In this document: positions 9,439-19,145 of the stretch, one piece after another
How positions within the stretch are numbered: the stretch's first letter is position 1
Layout of the letters: each line of letters opens with the position of its first letter
Source of the DNA: a bacterium
Lineage (GTDB): Bacteria > Bacillota > Clostridia > Lachnospirales > Lachnospiraceae
Direction: 5' to 3'
Assembly: GCA_030535455.1 (NCBI GenBank)
Contig: JAUNJY010000024.1
Coordinates: forward strand, 1 to 60,935
Length of the DNA: 60,935 bases
The notes under the pieces: generated by a model
What the model was told of the DNA's origin: nothing
What the model saw: only the letters and a program-made list of their open reading frames with translations
Database searches by the model: none
Made by a program: the position numbers and the translations under genes

Positions 9439-9996
9439 TTAAGCTTCTTTTTGTAAGCTTCCTTTTTTCGTCTTCGTCTTTGAATAGGCAATCAATAAAA
9501 TTGATCCGATAATGCCTGTAGTGAGTGCATTGGAAATACCCGCTGCAATACCCTGTGCATATAGCTTAGCAACAGGTTCATTATAGATTAGAATGTCCAG
9601 TGTCGGTGCAACTACGCCCCATGCGATACAGTGCGCAAAGACCTGAACTATATTAAACTTGACAATTTCCATTGTCTCAAAGCTTGCACCTTGTACATAG
9701 ATCCATTTTCTGCATAGCCCAACGATCAGACCAAATACTGCAGTTGCAATGATCCAGCTCCACCATGGAGATCCCCAGGACAAGTCGATTAATGTATGGC
9801 CGATAAATCCGGCATAACAACTTACGATTGGCCCGTAGATTACTGCAAATAATGCTAAAATTGCATACTGAATGTTAATCGTAGTATTGGGTATAAATGT
9901 AGGAATAGCTGCAAAACGCCCTAATACGAAAAATAGCGCTGCTCCAATCCCCATTGCCACAATACTTACAATCGATAACTGATTATTTCTCTTCAT
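9439..9996 (-). CDS. ECF transporter substrate-binding (S) component, UPF0397 family
   Basis: A 185-aa integral membrane protein with about five to six helices. The segment GRFAAIPTFIPNTTINIQYA followed by GPIVSCYAGFIGHTLIDL is characteristic of the UPF0397/COG4720 S-component family (Pfam ECF-ribofla_trS). It captures the substrate outside the cell and hands it to EcfT and the ATPases encoded next. The substrate is not evident: no vitamin biosynthesis gene is adjacent and I recognise no riboswitch upstream. A GAGGG ribosome site precedes the ATG. Confidence 0.9.
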   Translation of the reverse strand: MKRNNQLSIVSIVAMGIGAALFFVLGRFAAIPTFIPNTTINIQYAILALFAVIYGPIVSCYAGFIGHTLIDLSWGSPWWSWIIATAVFGLIVGLCRKWIYVQGASFETMEIVKFNIVQVFAHCIAWGVVAPTLDILIYNEPVAKLYAQGIAAGISNALTTGIIGSILLIAYSKTKTKKGSLQKEA

Positions 9997-10055
9997 TTTT
10001 TTCCCTCATTCGTACAGAAATACTGCAAGAATAGTATTTTTTAATTCCATTCTTT

Positions 10056-10084
10056 AGCATACCTATTGTGACGTCAAATGTCAA
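10056..10084 (-). promoter_or_regulatory. Promoter of the ECF transporter cluster
   Basis: A consensus TTGACA (10079-10084), exactly 17 bp, then TATGCT (10056-10061) on the minus strand. The perfect palindrome TGACGTCA (10069-10076) sits in the spacer and could be an operator half or full site. Confidence 0.7.
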
Positions 10085-10120
10085 TACAGAATATGTACTT
10101 CTCCATATATTACAAAAAGA

Positions 10121-10155
10121 AAAAAGGGACCGCCCCACCATGGCAGTCCCTTTTT
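10121..10155 (-). terminator. Terminator of the aconitase gene
   Basis: AAAAAGGGAC-GCC pairs with its complement across a short loop and is followed by TTTTTT on the minus strand, 10 nt after the aconitase stop. Confidence 0.88.
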
Positions 10156-10165
10156 CTAATTACTC

Positions 10166-12457
10166 TTATTTATTTTGACTCTTATAGTAGTTGATCAAAC
10201 AGCCTTGTAAGATAATTTCTCTTTCATCGTCTGTTAAGTCTCCTACTCTTAAATCAAATTCTATTAATTCGTCTTTTACAACATATGCCTTAATCACTTC
10301 TTCTTTCTCTGCAATTGCTTTCTTTACGTCTTTGATCAAGATGTAATCACCAAGTGCAAATGGAATGTCCTCTGCAAATGTGAAAGGAAACATGCCCCAG
10401 TTGATTAAGTTGGAACGATAACGTTTTGTTGCATATTCTTTAGCGATATTTGCAAGACCGCCTAATACTTTTTGACAGCTGGCAGCTTGTTCTCTGGCAG
10501 AACCATCACCTGGTTTAACAGCATAGATTAAAGAACCGATTTCGGTTTCTTTTGGATCTACCGCGAATTTAGTATTGATCTTATCAAATACTGCTTTCAC
10601 TTCGTCATTTGCAGCAAAGATATCTTCGCCTGCAATTCTAGCTTTTTCTGCCTTTTGAATTTCTTTTGCACGGCCAACGTATTCAGGATCCTTACGAGAT
10701 AATGTAAATTCTGCAAGGCCTAATGGGTTGGAACGATAAGAAGAAGTTTCACCAGAAGGAATTAATTCATCTGTGGTTGTAACAGGATCATGAATTTCTG
10801 CCGTTACCTTAAGTACCATATCATCTGTCAAGCTAACCATTGCAGGCCAGTCAACGATGTTAGGACCAAATTTGATTTCATGTTCTGGATCTGCTTTGCC
10901 AACACCATTGTACACACGATTATTGTAAATGTTTGAATCAAAGAAATAGCTTGGTTTTGTAAAGTCAACGTCCACGTCTGTTGCTGGAGTTAAGAAACCT
11001 TTGTTTGCCGCAGTTGCAGCGATGGAACGAGCATCCATAAGTGCAACAGAAGCAATCTGTCCATTGGTAATCTTAGACCCTTCACGGTTAGGGAAGTTTC
11101 TAGTAGAATGACGGACACTTAAGCCATTATTAGCTGGTACATCTCCTGCACCAAAGCATGGTCCACAGAATGCAGTACGGATCGTTGCACCTGTTTCCAT
11201 AAGAGAAGCCACACGGCCATTTTTCACAAGTTCCATAAAGATTGGCTGACTTGCTGGATAAACGCTTAAGGAGAACTCATCATTTCCAATGTATTTTCCT
11301 TTTAAGATATCTGCTGCATCACAGATATTTTCAAATCCACCGCCGGCACATCCTGCGATTACACCTTGTTCAATGTAAAGTCTGCCATTTTTAACTTTAT
11401 CTTTTAATGTATAGTTGATCTTATTGTTATCAAGAGAAACTAATGCTTTCTTTTCTACATCGTCAAGGATGTCATAAAGATTTGCATTTAACTCTTCAAT
11501 TGTATACACATTGCTTGGGTGGAATGGCATTGCGATCATTGGCTTGATTGCAGATAAGTCTACATAAACCATACCATCATAGTATGCCACGTTTCCTGGC
11601 TCAAGTTCTTTGTAATCCTCTTTTCTTCCGTGGATTTCATAGAAATCTTTTACCTTATCGTCTGTCGTCCAGATAGAGGAAAGACAAGTTGTTTCTGTTG
11701 TCATAACGTCGATACCGATACGATAATCAACACTTAAATTATGTACGCCGTCTCCTACAAATTCCATTACCTTGTTCTTCACGTAGCCATTAGCAAATAC
11801 TGCTCCGATAATTGCTAATGCAACATCCTGAGGACCAACGCCTTTTTGAGGCTCACCAGTCAAGTAAACGCCAACAACACCTGGCATGTTAATGTCGTAG
11901 GTTCTTTCTAATAATTGTTTTACGATTTCCGGACCACCTTCACCCATTGCCATAGTACCAAGGGCACCGTATCTTGTATGGGAGTCAGATCCTAAAATCA
12001 TCTTACCGCCTGCTGCCAGCATTTCACGTGCAAATTGATGAATTACTGCTTGATGAGGTGGTACATAAATTCCGCCGTATTTTTTTGCACAGTCGAGACC
12101 AAATACATGATCATCTTCGTTAATAGTTCCGCCTACTGCGCATAAACTATTATGACAGTTTGTTAACGCATAAGGAACTGGGAAACGTGTAAGGCCTGAC
12201 GCCCTTGCTGTCTGTAAGATGCCGACAAACGTAATATCGTGAGATGTTAATTTATCAAATTTAATCTTAAGTGAATCCATATTACCAGAAGTATTATGTG
12301 CTTCTAAAATAGAGTATGCCATTGTATTCTTCTTAGCTTCTTCTTTGGACACTGGATTTCCTAATTTGGAAGCTAGTACTTGATTTACATCGTTTGTTTC
12401 TTCTACCAATTCTGTACCATTAATTAAAAAGGCACCTTTTTCAAATAACTTAATCAT
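10166..12457 (-). CDS. Aconitate hydratase (aconitase family)
   Basis: A 763-aa [4Fe-4S] dehydratase that interconverts citrate and isocitrate. Diagnostic segments include [20 protein letters not shown], the cluster-ligand region [11 protein letters not shown] with another Cys in AGCAGGG, and [14 protein letters not shown]-terminal swivel domain carries the SYRSNPLG and KRYRSN stretches. The length and sequence flavour fit the clostridial aconitase/hydratase group rather than classical AcnA. The gene has AAGGAGGACTCGC before ATG and its own terminator, and is divergent from pyrB. A citrate-branch (2-oxoglutarate precursor) role is inferred. Confidence 0.9.
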   Translation of the reverse strand: MIKLFEKGAFLINGTELVEETNDVNQVLASKLGNPVSKEEAKKNTMAYSILEAHNTSGNMDSLKIKFDKLTSHDITFVGILQTARASGLTRFPVPYALTNCHNSLCAVGGTINEDDHVFGLDCAKKYGGIYVPPHQAVIHQFAREMLAAGGKMILGSDSHTRYGALGTMAMGEGGPEIVKQLLERTYDINMPGVVGVYLTGEPQKGVGPQDVALAIIGAVFANGYVKNKVMEFVGDGVHNLSVDYRIGIDVMTTETTCLSSIWTTDDKVKDFYEIHGRKEDYKELEPGNVAYYDGMVYVDLSAIKPMIAMPFHPSNVYTIEELNANLYDILDDVEKKALVSLDNNKINYTLKDKVKNGRLYIEQGVIAGCAGGGFENICDAADILKGKYIGNDEFSLSVYPASQPIFMELVKNGRVASLMETGATIRTAFCGPCFGAGDVPANNGLSVRHSTRNFPNREGSKITNGQIASVALMDARSIAATAANKGFLTPATDVDVDFTKPSYFFDSNIYNNRVYNGVGKADPEHEIKFGPNIVDWPAMVSLTDDMVLKVTAEIHDPVTTTDELIPSGETSSYRSNPLGLAEFTLSRKDPEYVGRAKEIQKAEKARIAGEDIFAANDEVKAVFDKINTKFAVDPKETEIGSLIYAVKPGDGSAREQAASCQKVLGGLANIAKEYATKRYRSNLINWGMFPFTFAEDIPFALGDYILIKDVKKAIAEKEEVIKAYVVKDELIEFDLRVGDLTDDEREIILQGCLINYYKSQNK

Positions 12458-12602
12458 GCGAGTCCTCCTTATATCGTATTACTGATGTATCCCTATACTT
12501 TTATATATTAACGTAAAAAAGATACTTTGTTCTATATTATATAGATTTCTCAAGGAGATTGCAATATAAGAATTGGCATATGATGTTTAAAAAGGTATTT
12601 TT

Positions 12603-12648
12603 ATGCAACTTTTATAATTTTCTTGTTGTAATAATGCGAAAGTTGCAT
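12603..12648. promoter_or_regulatory. Inverted repeat upstream of pyrB
   Basis: ATGCAACTTT (12603-12612) and AAAGTTGCAT (12639-12648) form a perfect 10-bp inverted repeat 26 bp apart. The right arm overlaps a candidate promoter (TTGTAA 12626-12631, 17 bp, TACAAT 12649-12654), so this may be an operator for the pyrBI operon. Nothing like a PyrR attenuator was recognised. Confidence 0.4.
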
Positions 12649-12697
12649 TACAATATATAGTTGAAAATTTATCATTTTAAGGAAATAGGAGGCACCT

Positions 12698-13621
12698 ATG
12701 AAACACATAATTAGTCCTTTAGATCTTTCCACGAAAGAGCTAGATAATGTTTTATCCTTGGCAGAAGATATTATTGCTGACCCGAAAAAATATGCCCATG
12801 TATGCGATGGACAAAAACTTGCAACATTATTTTATGAACCTAGTACAAGAACCCGATTATCTTTTGAAGCAGCCATGATGAATCTTGGCGGTAATGTCCT
12901 CGGTTTCTCTTCTGCAGATTCTTCTAGTGCTGCAAAAGGTGAAAGTGTTGCCGATACAATTCGAGTTATATCAAGCTATGCTGACATTTGTGCGATGCGT
13001 CATCCAAAAGAAGGTGCTCCAATGGTTGCAGCAAAATATTCTACTATTCCAGTTATTAATGCCGGTGACGGTGGTCATAACCATCCAACACAGACATTAA
13101 CCGATCTACTTACTATTAAAAATCTGAAAGGAAGACTAAACAATCTTACCGTAGGCTTATGCGGAGATTTAAAGTTTGGTCGTACCGTTCATTCCTTAAT
13201 CAATGCTCTCGTTCGCTATGAGAACATTAAATTTGTACTTATCTCCCCTGAAGAATTAAAAATACCAACTTACATCCGTGAAGAAGTATTGGATGAACAT
13301 AATATTGAATATAAGGAAGTCAGTGTATTAGAAGATGTCATGCCAGAACTGGATCTATTATATATGACAAGAGTTCAGAAAGAACGTTTCTTCAATGAAG
13401 ATGACTACGTTCGTTTAAAAGATCTATTTATCCTGGATATGCAGAAAATGAAATTCGCAAAAGATGACATGTTAGTACTTCATCCACTTCCTCGTGTAAA
13501 TGAAATCAGTACCGAAGTGGACAATGACCCTCGTGCAGTTTATTTCAAACAGGCGGAATACGGTGTTTATGTACGTATGGCTCTGATCATGACATTATTG
13601 GAGGTAAATCGACCATGTTAA
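12698..13621 (+). CDS. pyrB: Aspartate carbamoyltransferase catalytic subunit
   Basis: Joins carbamoyl phosphate and aspartate in the first committed step of pyrimidine synthesis. The 307-aa chain has the carbamoyl-phosphate loop STRTRLSFE (S49-T50-R51), HPTQTLTDL (from H129), and the aspartate-side segment HPLPRVNEI followed by [19 protein letters not shown] lies 6 nt before ATG. It overlaps pyrI by 7 nt, indicating coupled translation and a class B-type holoenzyme. Confidence 0.98.
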   Translation: MKHIISPLDLSTKELDNVLSLAEDIIADPKKYAHVCDGQKLATLFYEPSTRTRLSFEAAMMNLGGNVLGFSSADSSSAAKGESVADTIRVISSYADICAMRHPKEGAPMVAAKYSTIPVINAGDGGHNHPTQTLTDLLTIKNLKGRLNNLTVGLCGDLKFGRTVHSLINALVRYENIKFVLISPEELKIPTYIREEVLDEHNIEYKEVSVLEDVMPELDLLYMTRVQKERFFNEDDYVRLKDLFILDMQKMKFAKDDMLVLHPLPRVNEISTEVDNDPRAVYFKQAEYGVYVRMALIMTLLEVNRPC

Positions 13622-14040
13622 ATATCAGTGGATTAGGAAATGGTATTGTAATTGATCATATCAAGGCCGGAAAGGCCATGGATATCTATCATTACCTTAA
13701 ATTAGATAAAGCAAAGTGTACGGTGGCAATCATTATGAATGCCAAGTCCAACAAGATGGGCCAAAAGGACATTATCAAGATCGATGGTCCAATCAAAGAA
13801 AACATCAATATGCTTGCAGTTCTTGATGACCAGCTTACAATTAACATTATTGAAAAGGGTGAAATCGTAATCAAGAAAAATCCGGTTCTTCCAACTGAGG
13901 TTACTAACATTATCAAATGTAAAAATCCTCGTTGTATCACTTCTATCGAGCAGGAACTGCCACACGTTTTCAAATTAACCAATAAGGAAAAACGTATTTA
14001 CCGCTGCATTTACTGTGAAGAAGCGTTTGAGCGTCAATAA
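13615..14040 (+). CDS. pyrI: Aspartate carbamoyltransferase regulatory subunit
   Basis: The 141-aa regulatory chain that binds nucleotide effectors and docks onto PyrB through a zinc domain. The four zinc Cys are C102 and C107 (CKNPRC) and C131 and C134 (CIYC). The N-terminal allosteric domain begins with [17 protein letters not shown]. It overlaps the end of pyrB, so the enzyme should be an allosteric PyrB-PyrI assembly, unlike the regulatory-subunit-free enzyme of Bacillus. Confidence 0.97.
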   Translation: MLNISGLGNGIVIDHIKAGKAMDIYHYLKLDKAKCTVAIIMNAKSNKMGQKDIIKIDGPIKENINMLAVLDDQLTINIIEKGEIVIKKNPVLPTEVTNIIKCKNPRCITSIEQELPHVFKLTNKEKRIYRCIYCEEAFERQ

Positions 14041-14053
14041 TGAGGTGTGACAC

Positions 14054-14104
14054 ATGAAACGTTTTAGCATATCGTTTAAGAGCTATATGTTAACGTTATC
14101 CTAA
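14054..14104 (+). CDS. Possible 16-residue peptide after pyrI
   Basis: A short frame reads MKRFSISFKSYMLTLS. It starts 13 nt after the pyrI stop, has GAGGTG six nt before its ATG, and ends exactly where the terminator stem begins. The basic start and hydrophobic remainder could make a small membrane-active peptide. Equally, it may be chance; a frame this short needs conservation to be believed. Confidence 0.25.
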   Translation: MKRFSISFKSYMLTLS

Positions 14105-14149
14105 AAAGGCTTGCTATGAGAAGGATTTCCTACTCATGGCAAGCCTTTT
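14104..14149 (+). terminator. Terminator of the pyrBI operon
   Basis: AAAAGGCTTGC pairs with GCAAGCCTTTT, with an inner TATGAG/CTCATG extension. It lies 63 nt after pyrI and ends in a short T-run. Confidence 0.85.
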
Positions 14150-14176
14150 ACTATATACAATTAGTTTACCCGGCCC

Positions 14177-14605
14177 TTACTTTTCAGTGCCACATTCCTT
14201 ATAAAAGGAAACGTGATCTTCTAGTTCAATAAATCCATTTTTCTTGTAAAATTCATATGCTGGCATTGGTCGATCTGTCTGCAGGAAAATCTGAGGTATT
14301 CCCTTTGATAAAAGAAACTCTTCTATGTATTGTAGAAAACGTGTTCCTAGCCCTCTTCCTTGTTCTTCTCGTATAATACAAAGTTCGTCAATGTAGTACT
14401 GTGTAGCGGAATACCAATGCTTCACACTGCCCATTGCCAGTCCAACCATACATCCATTTATAAACTCTTCCATTACTGAAACATCAGCCATTGGAAAGAT
14501 GAGTAAATACTCACCAAGCGTTTCATCTTGACCAAAACTTTCATAGCACTTTTCACTATCACTTTCCTTAAAATTACGAATAATCAAATGTTTTGTTTCT
14601 ACCAT
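14177..14605 (-). CDS. GNAT family N-acetyltransferase
   Basis: A 142-aa acetyl-CoA-dependent acetyltransferase of unknown substrate. The acetyl-CoA pyrophosphate loop is visible as REEQGRGLGTRFL, followed by the family beta-bulge strand and YEFYKKNGF near the end. The frame is open from a GTG at 14611, but GAGG lies 5 nt before the ATG at 14605, which is the better start. A second GNAT gene follows upstream on the same strand, 36 nt away; the two are not close paralogs. Confidence 0.85.
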   Translation of the reverse strand: MVETKHLIIRNFKESDSEKCYESFGQDETLGEYLLIFPMADVSVMEEFINGCMVGLAMGSVKHWYSATQYYIDELCIIREEQGRGLGTRFLQYIEEFLLSKGIPQIFLQTDRPMPAYEFYKKNGFIELEDHVSFYKECGTEK

Positions 14606-14641
14606 AACCACCTCATTTTATATAGACACTTTTAAGTACTA

Positions 14642-15142
14642 TTAAATGCACTTTTCCATCAAATAAAATCTCCCTTTTCTCCAATCTGCATGCCCAACTT
14701 TCTTAAAACCAAAACTATGATACAGACGTAATGCAGATGGATTTTTTGAGAAGACATCCAAACGCATAGCACCAATGCCTTTCGCCTTCAGTTCCTCCTC
14801 AATATGCCTCATCGTGCTCCTTGCAATTCCTTGTTTTTGCTGTTTGGGATCTACACATAATCTATGAAGCACATAAAACGGCTTCTCATTGTACTCCCAT
14901 TTTCCCGTATTGTATTCTTGATCAAATTCCTGGTTTATAACATAAATAACCACAATTTTATTTTCTACATATCCAACATAAAGCTGCTGCTTCTCAATGT
15001 CCTCTCGTAAAATCTCCTGATCTGGATACCTCTCATCCCATTGATCGATTTGTTCTTTTTTCATAGCTGCAATGGCATCCTGAACCAAACAATTGATTTC
15101 CCTTAAATCTGCTATGGTAGCAATCCTAAACTTAACCTGCAT
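14642..15142 (-). CDS. GNAT family N-acetyltransferase
   Basis: A 166-aa acetyltransferase. It shows the GNAT order: an N-terminal FRIATIADLREI strand, the core LHRLCVDPKQQKQGIARSTM with an acetyl-CoA loop in which the usual Gly pattern is QKQGIA, and ALRLYHSFGFKKVG near the end. AGGAGG stands 5 nt before ATG. Substrate unknown. It may be co-transcribed with the small membrane protein upstream (27-nt gap) and the second GNAT gene downstream. Confidence 0.87.
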   Translation of the reverse strand: MQVKFRIATIADLREINCLVQDAIAAMKKEQIDQWDERYPDQEILREDIEKQQLYVGYVENKIVVIYVINQEFDQEYNTGKWEYNEKPFYVLHRLCVDPKQQKQGIARSTMRHIEEELKAKGIGAMRLDVFSKNPSALRLYHSFGFKKVGHADWRKGRFYLMEKCI

Positions 15143-15169
15143 GTTATCCTCCTGTTCCTATTCGGTTTC

Positions 15170-15592
15170 TTACTCTGACACTGCCTGTTTTACATAGGAA
15201 GCAAGCCCATGTGGCAAGCAGTACATGCTAGGATTTAATTCTGTCTTGTCACTAATCCCCCCGTATGTATATTGACCAACACATCCCTTAATACTAATGA
15301 CACATTGCTCATTAAATTTAATATATATTGTACTCTGCGTCATTAAATCCTCTTTTGTTTTTTTCATTTCAAATCCGTCAAACATGTCCTGTATTTTCTT
15401 TATTTCCGCCTGATCCGTAATTTCAACAACTTTTTCAGCTTCTCCTGTATACAAATTAATTCTGCCCATTTCTATCTTATCACTGCTAAATTGATACCTT
15501 GCTGCATCCCCCCTACTCCAGATAAGTCCTCCTCCTGCAACAAGAAATATAAGCGCGCATAAAAAGATAATTAAATTATTTGATTTTTTCAA
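15170..15592 (-). CDS. Small signal-anchored protein of unknown function
   Basis: About 140 aa with one N-terminal hydrophobic helix (NLIIFLCALIFLVAGGGLIW) and a roughly 110-aa outer domain with two Cys in EQCVISIKGCVGQY that could form a disulfide. No family recognised. The ATG at 15610 has only AT repeats upstream; AGGGGG nine nt before the TTG at 15592 argues for that codon. Three TATATAC heptamers in tandem precede the gene at about 15,612-15,637. Confidence 0.6.
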   Translation of the reverse strand: MKKSNNLIIFLCALIFLVAGGGLIWSRGDAARYQFSSDKIEMGRINLYTGEAEKVVEITDQAEIKKIQDMFDGFEMKKTKEDLMTQSTIYIKFNEQCVISIKGCVGQYTYGGISDKTELNPSMYCLPHGLASYVKQAVSE

Positions 15593-15725
15593 ACCTCGAT
15601 TCCCCCTCATAGTTTATATACTATATACTATATACTACCATCAATCCCTTCTTCAAAATCATCAGTGGATTTTAATCCATTTCCCCTAATTATTAGTCCT
15701 AACCCTCGAATTACTCTTTTACTTG

Positions 15726-16127
15726 TCACTCTATCTGTTCCATTATCTGTCTCGCAATTTTATCTGATGTATATGATTCCAATATGGTATCCTTCCAACC
15801 AAATCCATCCTCCTTATACCTAGGGAACAGATGCAAATGATAATGTCCAATATCATTAAACATACCGCCACATTGAATTGCACTATACCCATCCGGATGA
15901 AAGGTTGCCTTTATTGCTTTCACAATTTTCTGTGAAACTTTTGAAATATGTATTAGTAACTCCTCTGGCAATTCATCTACATCAAGATAATGGTCCTTAG
16001 GAACCAATAACACATGTCCGGTATTAATTGGATCAGAGTCTAAAAAAGCAATTACTGTATCATCCTCATATACAATACATGCTTCTTGTTGATGCTTTAT
16101 AATCCTGCAAAAAATACATTCCTCCAT
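15726..16127 (-). CDS. HIT family nucleotide hydrolase
   Basis: A 133-aa histidine-triad protein. It begins with the family's CIFCRIIK zinc-like start and DDTVIAFLDSDPINTGHVLLVP core. The catalytic triad is H95-x-H97-x-H99 in GHYHLHLFPR. Such proteins hydrolyse nucleoside phosphoramidates or dinucleotides; the exact substrate is not predictable. AAGGAG precedes the ATG. Monocistronic. Confidence 0.93.
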   Translation of the reverse strand: MEECIFCRIIKHQQEACIVYEDDTVIAFLDSDPINTGHVLLVPKDHYLDVDELPEELLIHISKVSQKIVKAIKATFHPDGYSAIQCGGMFNDIGHYHLHLFPRYKEDGFGWKDTILESYTSDKIARQIMEQIE

Positions 16128-16328
16128 AAAACTCCTTCCCTACTTGGCCTTATAAAGAAAAGTATACCATAACTTTTATTGTAAACAAATATATCCAATT
16201 AAATCAAATAAACCGTGCCTCTATGAATTCATCCCCCCTCAAAACTTCATTCTTTTCAAACTCAGCTCAACTTGCCTCACCCCCAACACCCTCTTCTTAG
16301 AGAAAGTTGCGGAAACCATCAGTGTCCC
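16128..16328. other. Intergenic region with a repeat of the 43.5-kb motif
   Basis: No gene is seen between the HIT gene and the fhs terminator. Positions 16,311-16,329 match 43,485-43,503 at 16 of 19 bases. On the minus strand this is a GGACACYGATGG-type motif lying just after a hairpin with the same core as the one at 43.5 kb. The rest of the region does not clearly align. Confidence 0.5.
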
Positions 16329-16375
16329 TAAAAACTAAAAAGAGGAGGTACCACGCTACGCGTGATACCTCCTCT
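16329..16375 (-). terminator. Terminator of fhs with a repeated apical hairpin core
   Basis: A 16-bp stem with a 3-nt loop followed by TTTTTAGTTTTT on the minus strand. Its upper part, GTATCACGC-NNN-GCGTGGTAC, recurs at 43,541-43,581 with a different lower stem. The single G-U pair is preserved in both copies on the minus strand. Confidence 0.85.
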
Positions 16376-16450
16376 CAGACTGTAGACAATTAAACTCTAG
16401 CAGTCACTTCAACACACTGCTTATCTGAAGGAAGCGTTCTGCCTCCGTTC

Positions 16451-18121
16451 TTAGAATAATCCAGTGATTACTCCGTTATCATCCACATCAATGTTTTCTG
16501 CTGCTGGATGTTTAGGTAGCCCTGGCATAGTCATAACTGTACCAGTGATTGCTACTACAAATCCTGCACCTGCATTTACATAGACTTCACGAATATTAAT
16601 CGTAAAGTTTGTAGGACGTCCAAGCTTCTTCGCATCATCAGATAACGAATACTGATTTTTCGCCATACATACTGGTGCTTCCTTAAATCCAATCTCTTCA
16701 ATACGAGCAATGGATTTTAATGCTGCTGCATCATAAGTAACACCATCTGCTCCATAAATTTCAGTTGCAATCTTTTCGATTTTTTCTTTAATGGATAAAG
16801 AAGTATCGTATAGTGGGCTAAAGTTACTTTCCTTTGTTTCTAATGTATGAAGCACTTTATTTGCAAGCTCAACGCCACCTTTACCGCCGTGTTCCCATAC
16901 TTCAGATAATGCAAACTCACATCCACGTTCTTCACAGAACTGTTTAACAAATGCAAGTTCTTCTTCTGTATCTGTCATAAACTTATTTAAAGTTACAACA
17001 ACAGGCACACCGAATTTTTGAAGGTTCTCAATGTGTTTTTCAAGGTTTACAATACCTTTTTCAAGTGCATCCATGTTTTTCTCGGAAAGGTTTGTTTTAT
17101 CCACCCCGCCGTTATATTTAAGAGCACGTACAGTAGCAACTAATACAACTGCATCAGGTTGTAAGTCTGCCATGCGGCATTTAATGTCAAAGAACTTTTC
17201 TGCTCCAAGATCTGCACCAAATCCAGCTTCCGTAACAACATAATCTGCTAATTTAAGAGCCATTTTTGTTGCACGAACACTGTTACATCCATGAGCAATA
17301 TTAGCAAATGGTCCTCCATGGACGATGGCTGGAGTGTGTTCTAATGTCTGAATTAAGTTTGGCTTGATTGCATCTTTTAACAATGCTGCCATAGAACCAA
17401 CTGCATTTAATTGTTTTGCAGTTACAGGCTCACCTGCATATGTGTAAGCAACAATGATTCTTCCTAAACGTTCTTTTAAATCTTTCATATCATCTGCAAG
17501 ACAAAGGATTGCCATGATTTCAGATGCAACTGTTATAATAAAATGATCCTCACGAACAACGCCGTCAACTTTTCTTCCAAGTCCAACAACGATATTACGA
17601 AGAACACGGTCATTCATATCTAAACAACGTTTCCAAACGATTTGATTTGGATCGATGTCTAAAGCATTACCTTGTTGTAAATGGTTATCAAGCATCGCAG
17701 CTAATAGGTTATTTGCAGATGTGATTGCATGGAAGTCACCTGTAAAATGAAGATTTAAATCTTCCATAGGTACGACCTGCGCATATCCGCCGCCTGCTGC
17801 ACCACCTTTGATACCAAAACAAGGTCCTAAGGAAGGCTCACGTAATGCAATTACTGCTTTTTTATTTAATAGAGAAAGTGCTTGGCCAAGACCAACACTA
17901 GTTGTCGTTTTTCCCTCGCCTGCTGGAGTTGGATTGATAGCTGTTACGAGGATTAATTTGCCATCTTTGTTATCCTTTACTTTATCAAAAAGTTCATCAG
18001 ATAATTTAGCTTTATATTTGCCATAAAACTCTAAATCATCTTCTTTGATATCAAGATGTGTGGCAACCTCTTTAATATGACTAAGCTTTGCTTCTTGAGC
18101 AATTTGGATGTCGGTTTTCAT
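16451..18121 (-). CDS. fhs: Formate-tetrahydrofolate ligase
   Basis: ATP-dependent synthesis of 10-formyl-THF from formate; in anaerobes the entry of formate into folate metabolism. The 556-aa length is standard. The P-loop is [10 protein letters not shown] (about 65-74), with the family segments [20 protein letters not shown] and [20 protein letters not shown]. The frame is open 34 codons further upstream, but AGGGAGGCAG precedes the ATG at 18121, the N-terminus then matches the family, and a promoter lies inside the extension. Partner enzyme FolD is encoded at the window start. Confidence 0.97.
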   Translation of the reverse strand: MKTDIQIAQEAKLSHIKEVATHLDIKEDDLEFYGKYKAKLSDELFDKVKDNKDGKLILVTAINPTPAGEGKTTTSVGLGQALSLLNKKAVIALREPSLGPCFGIKGGAAGGGYAQVVPMEDLNLHFTGDFHAITSANNLLAAMLDNHLQQGNALDIDPNQIVWKRCLDMNDRVLRNIVVGLGRKVDGVVREDHFIITVASEIMAILCLADDMKDLKERLGRIIVAYTYAGEPVTAKQLNAVGSMAALLKDAIKPNLIQTLEHTPAIVHGGPFANIAHGCNSVRATKMALKLADYVVTEAGFGADLGAEKFFDIKCRMADLQPDAVVLVATVRALKYNGGVDKTNLSEKNMDALEKGIVNLEKHIENLQKFGVPVVVTLNKFMTDTEEELAFVKQFCEERGCEFALSEVWEHGGKGGVELANKVLHTLETKESNFSPLYDTSLSIKEKIEKIATEIYGADGVTYDAAALKSIARIEEIGFKEAPVCMAKNQYSLSDDAKKLGRPTNFTINIREVYVNAGAGFVVAITGTVMTMPGLPKHPAAENIDVDDNGVITGLF

Positions 18122-18163
18122 AAAAATAACTGCCTCCCTGTTACAATTTTTGTTTTCATGCTT

Positions 18164-18192
18164 ATTATAATCACAAAATGACAATAAAACAA
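18164..18192 (-). promoter_or_regulatory. Promoter of fhs
   Basis: TTGTTT (18187-18192), exactly 17 bp, and a perfect TATAAT (18164-18169) on the minus strand, about 43 bp before the chosen ATG. It also argues against the longer N-terminal reading. Confidence 0.65.
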
Positions 18193-18279
18193 CAAAAGTT
18201 ATTATTTTCATCGTTACTACCAAAATGATGTATAATCTTAACTTATTTATTGTCTAATACTTATTAACCAAACTAATAT

Positions 18280-19137
18280 CTATAGTTTTTGCAATATATG
18301 GTCTATATACATCGGAACAATATCCAAATCAGAGCACTGATAAAGCATTCGGGCACCAACCACATCTTCGATCTCATTAAAGATCAGCTCACCATTTTCA
18401 CCTATAATAAAATCAATTCCTGCATAATCCAGAGCTAGTTCACTTGTAATCGCTTCCACAATCTCCCTTTCCTCTTCAGAAAGACTATAAAGTTCCACAG
18501 AACCACCTAAAGAAAAATTAGAACGGAAATCTCCATTTGCACTTCGTAATACGGCAGCAATGATTTTACCACCAATCACATATACCCGAAGATCCTGTTC
18601 ACGCCCCTTGATCAATGGCTGAACTACCACATCTTCTCCTTCCATGGTTACAATACAGGATTTCATCTCTTCCTTATTATCTGGATGGATAAGACACACC
18701 TGACTTCCACCATGACCACTTACAGCCTTAACTACCACAGCTTCCTTAGAATATTCAATTGCCTCTTTCAGTCTGTTGTTTTTCACAAATAAGGAAGGTA
18801 CCATGTGAATTCCAAGCTTCGCCACATATTGATACGTTGCTGCCTTATCATTACAAATCTCACATACCTTTGAAGAATTGACTACTACGATCCCCATTGA
18901 CTCAAACTGCCTTGATAGCAAGTACTCCCTGCAACGATACAACACTACCTCTGGTCGTCTAAATGGCTTATTATCATATCGCACAACATATCCTGTTTCA
19001 CTAATACCAAACTCAAACTTCTCCAACAGACAAAGCTCCAATGTAAGCCCTTTCTTCTTTCCCTGCTCAATTAAATACTCAATAAAGGAACGATTGTAAA
19101 GGGCATCCTTTTCTTCATAGACAATAATTCCGTACAT
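18280..19137 (-). CDS. ATP-grasp ligase (RimK-like), second of a tandem pair
   Basis: A 285-aa ATP-grasp protein: an N-terminal pre-ATP-grasp domain, then ICNDKAATYQYVAKLGI, the nucleotide-binding VVVKAVSGHGGSQV loop, QPLIKGREQDLRVYVIGGK, and the metal site. The metal motif reads NEIED (E255, E257), where the family usually has E-x-N; its neighbour keeps E-x-N. It probably makes an acid-amine (peptide-like) bond using ATP. Substrate unknown. Only 8 nt separate it from the upstream paralog, so the two form an operon. Confidence 0.85.
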   Translation of the reverse strand: MYGIIVYEEKDALYNRSFIEYLIEQGKKKGLTLELCLLEKFEFGISETGYVVRYDNKPFRRPEVVLYRCREYLLSRQFESMGIVVVNSSKVCEICNDKAATYQYVAKLGIHMVPSLFVKNNRLKEAIEYSKEAVVVKAVSGHGGSQVCLIHPDNKEEMKSCIVTMEGEDVVVQPLIKGREQDLRVYVIGGKIIAAVLRSANGDFRSNFSLGGSVELYSLSEEEREIVEAITSELALDYAGIDFIIGENGELIFNEIEDVVGARMLYQCSDLDIVPMYIDHILQKL

Positions 19138-19145
19138 TGCCTCAC

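Noticed and set aside
12458-12697. PyrR-type attenuator ahead of pyrB
   Set aside because: No terminator/antiterminator pair found; only a 10-bp inverted repeat.
15612-15637. Tandem TATATAC heptamers as a meaningful repeat
   Set aside because: Only three units in AT-rich sequence; likely simple low complexity.
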